Assembly (NCBI RefSeq): GCF_024585165.1 | Contig: NZ_CP029008.1 | Coordinates: 5,599,501-5,663,500, forward strand | Length of the DNA stretch: 64,000 nt | From: Bradyrhizobium sp. WBOS07 | GTDB lineage: Bacteria > Pseudomonadota > Alphaproteobacteria > Rhizobiales > Xanthobacteraceae | Reading direction: 5' to 3' | Part shown: positions 63,167 through 64,000 of the stretch, one piece after another | How the letters are laid out: the number at the start of each line of letters is the position of its first letter | How positions within the stretch are numbered: position 1 is the first letter of the stretch | Program-made: the position numbers and the translations under genes | Notes under the pieces: generated by a model | What the model saw: the letters and a program-made list of their open reading frames with translations, nothing else | Databases searched by the model: none | What the model was told of the DNA's origin: nothing

Positions 63167-64000
63167 ATGGACAGTTCCGAGCTCCAGCGCGTCCGCAACT
63201 GGCTGATCAACGGCCCCCGGTCGGTTGAGCCGGTCGAGATGATCACCGAATTCTGTGAAAGTCTGGTCGCAGCCGGCCTGCCGGTGTGGCGGTTCGGCAT
63301 CTTCATCCGCACGCTGCATCCCGAAGTCTTCGGCCGCAACTTCATCTGGCGGCAAGGGCAGGAGGTCGAAATCGGCAGCGTCGCCTTCGATGTCCTGGAC
63401 TCGCCCATATTCGCCCGCAGCCCGCTCCGCATCGTGTTCGAGCAGGCGCTGGAGGTCAGAGGGCGCGCGACCGATCCCGACGATAAGCGCTTTCCGTTTC
63501 TCGACGACATGCTCGCCGAGGGGGCGACCGACTATATTGCGGTGCCAATGCCGTTCCTCGACGGCTCGGTCCATGCGACGAGCTGGGTGACGCGGCATCC
63601 CGGCGGCTTCAGCGACGACCACATCGCGGCGATCCGGGCCATCATCGCGCCGCTGGCGCGCGTCAGCGAGATCATCAGCCAGCGCCGCACCGCCGAGATG
63701 CTGCTCGATACCTATGTCGGCAACCGCGCCGGCGCGCGCATCCTCGGCGGCCAGATCCGCCGCGGTCACACCGACACCATGCAGGCGGCCATCTGGCTCT
63801 CGGATCTGCGCGGATTCACCGCGCTGTCGGACCGGCTGCCGGCCGAGACCGTGGTCGAGATCCTCAACGGCTATTTCGATTGCCAGGTCAACGCCATCCT
63901 CGCCCATGGCGGCGAGGTCTTGAAGTTCATGGGCGACGGCCTGCTCGCTGTGTTTCCGATCGACGAATATGTCGGCGATGCCGCGCATGTCTGCACGCAG
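63167..64000 (+). CDS. Class III adenylate/guanylate cyclase (3' end cut by window edge)
   Basis: 278 codons are present. Residues 1-180 form an unassigned N-terminal sensor-like domain (MDSSELQRVRNWLINGPRSV ... VWRFGIFIRTLHPEVFGRN), without membrane segments. The cyclase homology domain starts near residue 200 with AAIWLSDLRGFTALSDRL, including a metal-binding Asp; GGEVLKFMGDGLLAVFP follows with the second Asp. It makes cAMP or cGMP from NTP. This domain order is very common in Bradyrhizobium cyclases. The C-terminus is missing. Confidence 0.93.
   Translation, partial: MDSSELQRVRNWLINGPRSVEPVEMITEFCESLVAAGLPVWRFGIFIRTLHPEVFGRNFIWRQGQEVEIGSVAFDVLDSPIFARSPLRIVFEQALEVRGRATDPDDKRFPFLDDMLAEGATDYIAVPMPFLDGSVHATSWVTRHPGGFSDDHIAAIRAIIAPLARVSEIISQRRTAEMLLDTYVGNRAGARILGGQIRRGHTDTMQAAIWLSDLRGFTALSDRLPAETVVEILNGYFDCQVNAILAHGGEVLKFMGDGLLAVFPIDEYVGDAAHVCTQ

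Overview
The window is a high-GC chromosomal segment from an alphaproteobacterium, almost certainly Bradyrhizobium or a very close relative. The evidence is a form IC RuBisCO operon in the order cbbF-P-T-A-L-S-X-E with divergent cbbR, many small Rhizobiales-type hypothetical proteins, FixK-like and sigma-EcfG-like promoter motifs, HWE-type kinases, and several families of dispersed intergenic palindromes typical of that genus. I see no tRNA, rRNA, CRISPR array, insertion sequence or prophage.

Layout. (1) 1-9.8 kb: a complete Calvin-Benson-Bassham operon with its LysR regulator. (2) 10-18.3 kb: a FIST sensor / PAS-GGDEF-EAL pair, a universal stress protein with a FixK-type box, a Deg-family periplasmic protease, and small proteins including a lysine-rich histone-H1-like protein. 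(3) 18.4-26.2 kb: a two-gene signalling operon, with a 2098-residue cytosolic hybrid histidine kinase carrying eleven tandem 92-residue HAMP repeats followed by a REC-PAS-HWE kinase. (4) 26.7-33 kb: a cluster of small stress-type genes (DUF4142 twice, ribbon-helix-helix, DUF3147 twice plus PAP2, SDR, PRC-barrel, hydrophilic peptides). (5) 33-44.5 kb: HxlR/SDR/nitronate monooxygenase, PhoD-like phosphatase, aldo/keto reductase, PLP aminotransferase and a Kef-type antiporter, separated by palindromic repeats. (6) 44.6-64 kb: core metabolism and envelope genes, including ribB, a glutaryl-CoA-type dehydrogenase, an acyl-CoA ligase, extensin-like and L,D-transpeptidase proteins, corA, pdxH, a CbpA-like DnaJ, an ECF sigma/anti-sigma pair, fabI, aroC and a class III cyclase that runs off the right edge.

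The most interesting signal is regulatory. Seven intergenic sites, all on the minus strand and each correctly placed upstream of a minus-strand gene, match GGAAC-N17-GTT with exactly the same spacing. This is the promoter pattern of the alphaproteobacterial general stress sigma factor EcfG. They precede the lysine-rich protein, a small membrane protein, the poly-HAMP kinase operon, a ribbon-helix-helix regulator, a DUF4142 protein, a decayed TPP-enzyme gene and a histidine-rich secreted peptide. They suggest that much of 16.7-39.5 kb belongs to a general stress regulon, and that the poly-HAMP/HWE kinase pair may be an input to that response. At the ribbon-helix-helix gene, three copies of a short half-site overlap the stress promoter -10, which looks like an autoregulatory operator.

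Functions are inferred from motifs and family knowledge by reading only; no database search was run. Many small hypothetical genes rest on start/RBS plausibility and codon character alone.
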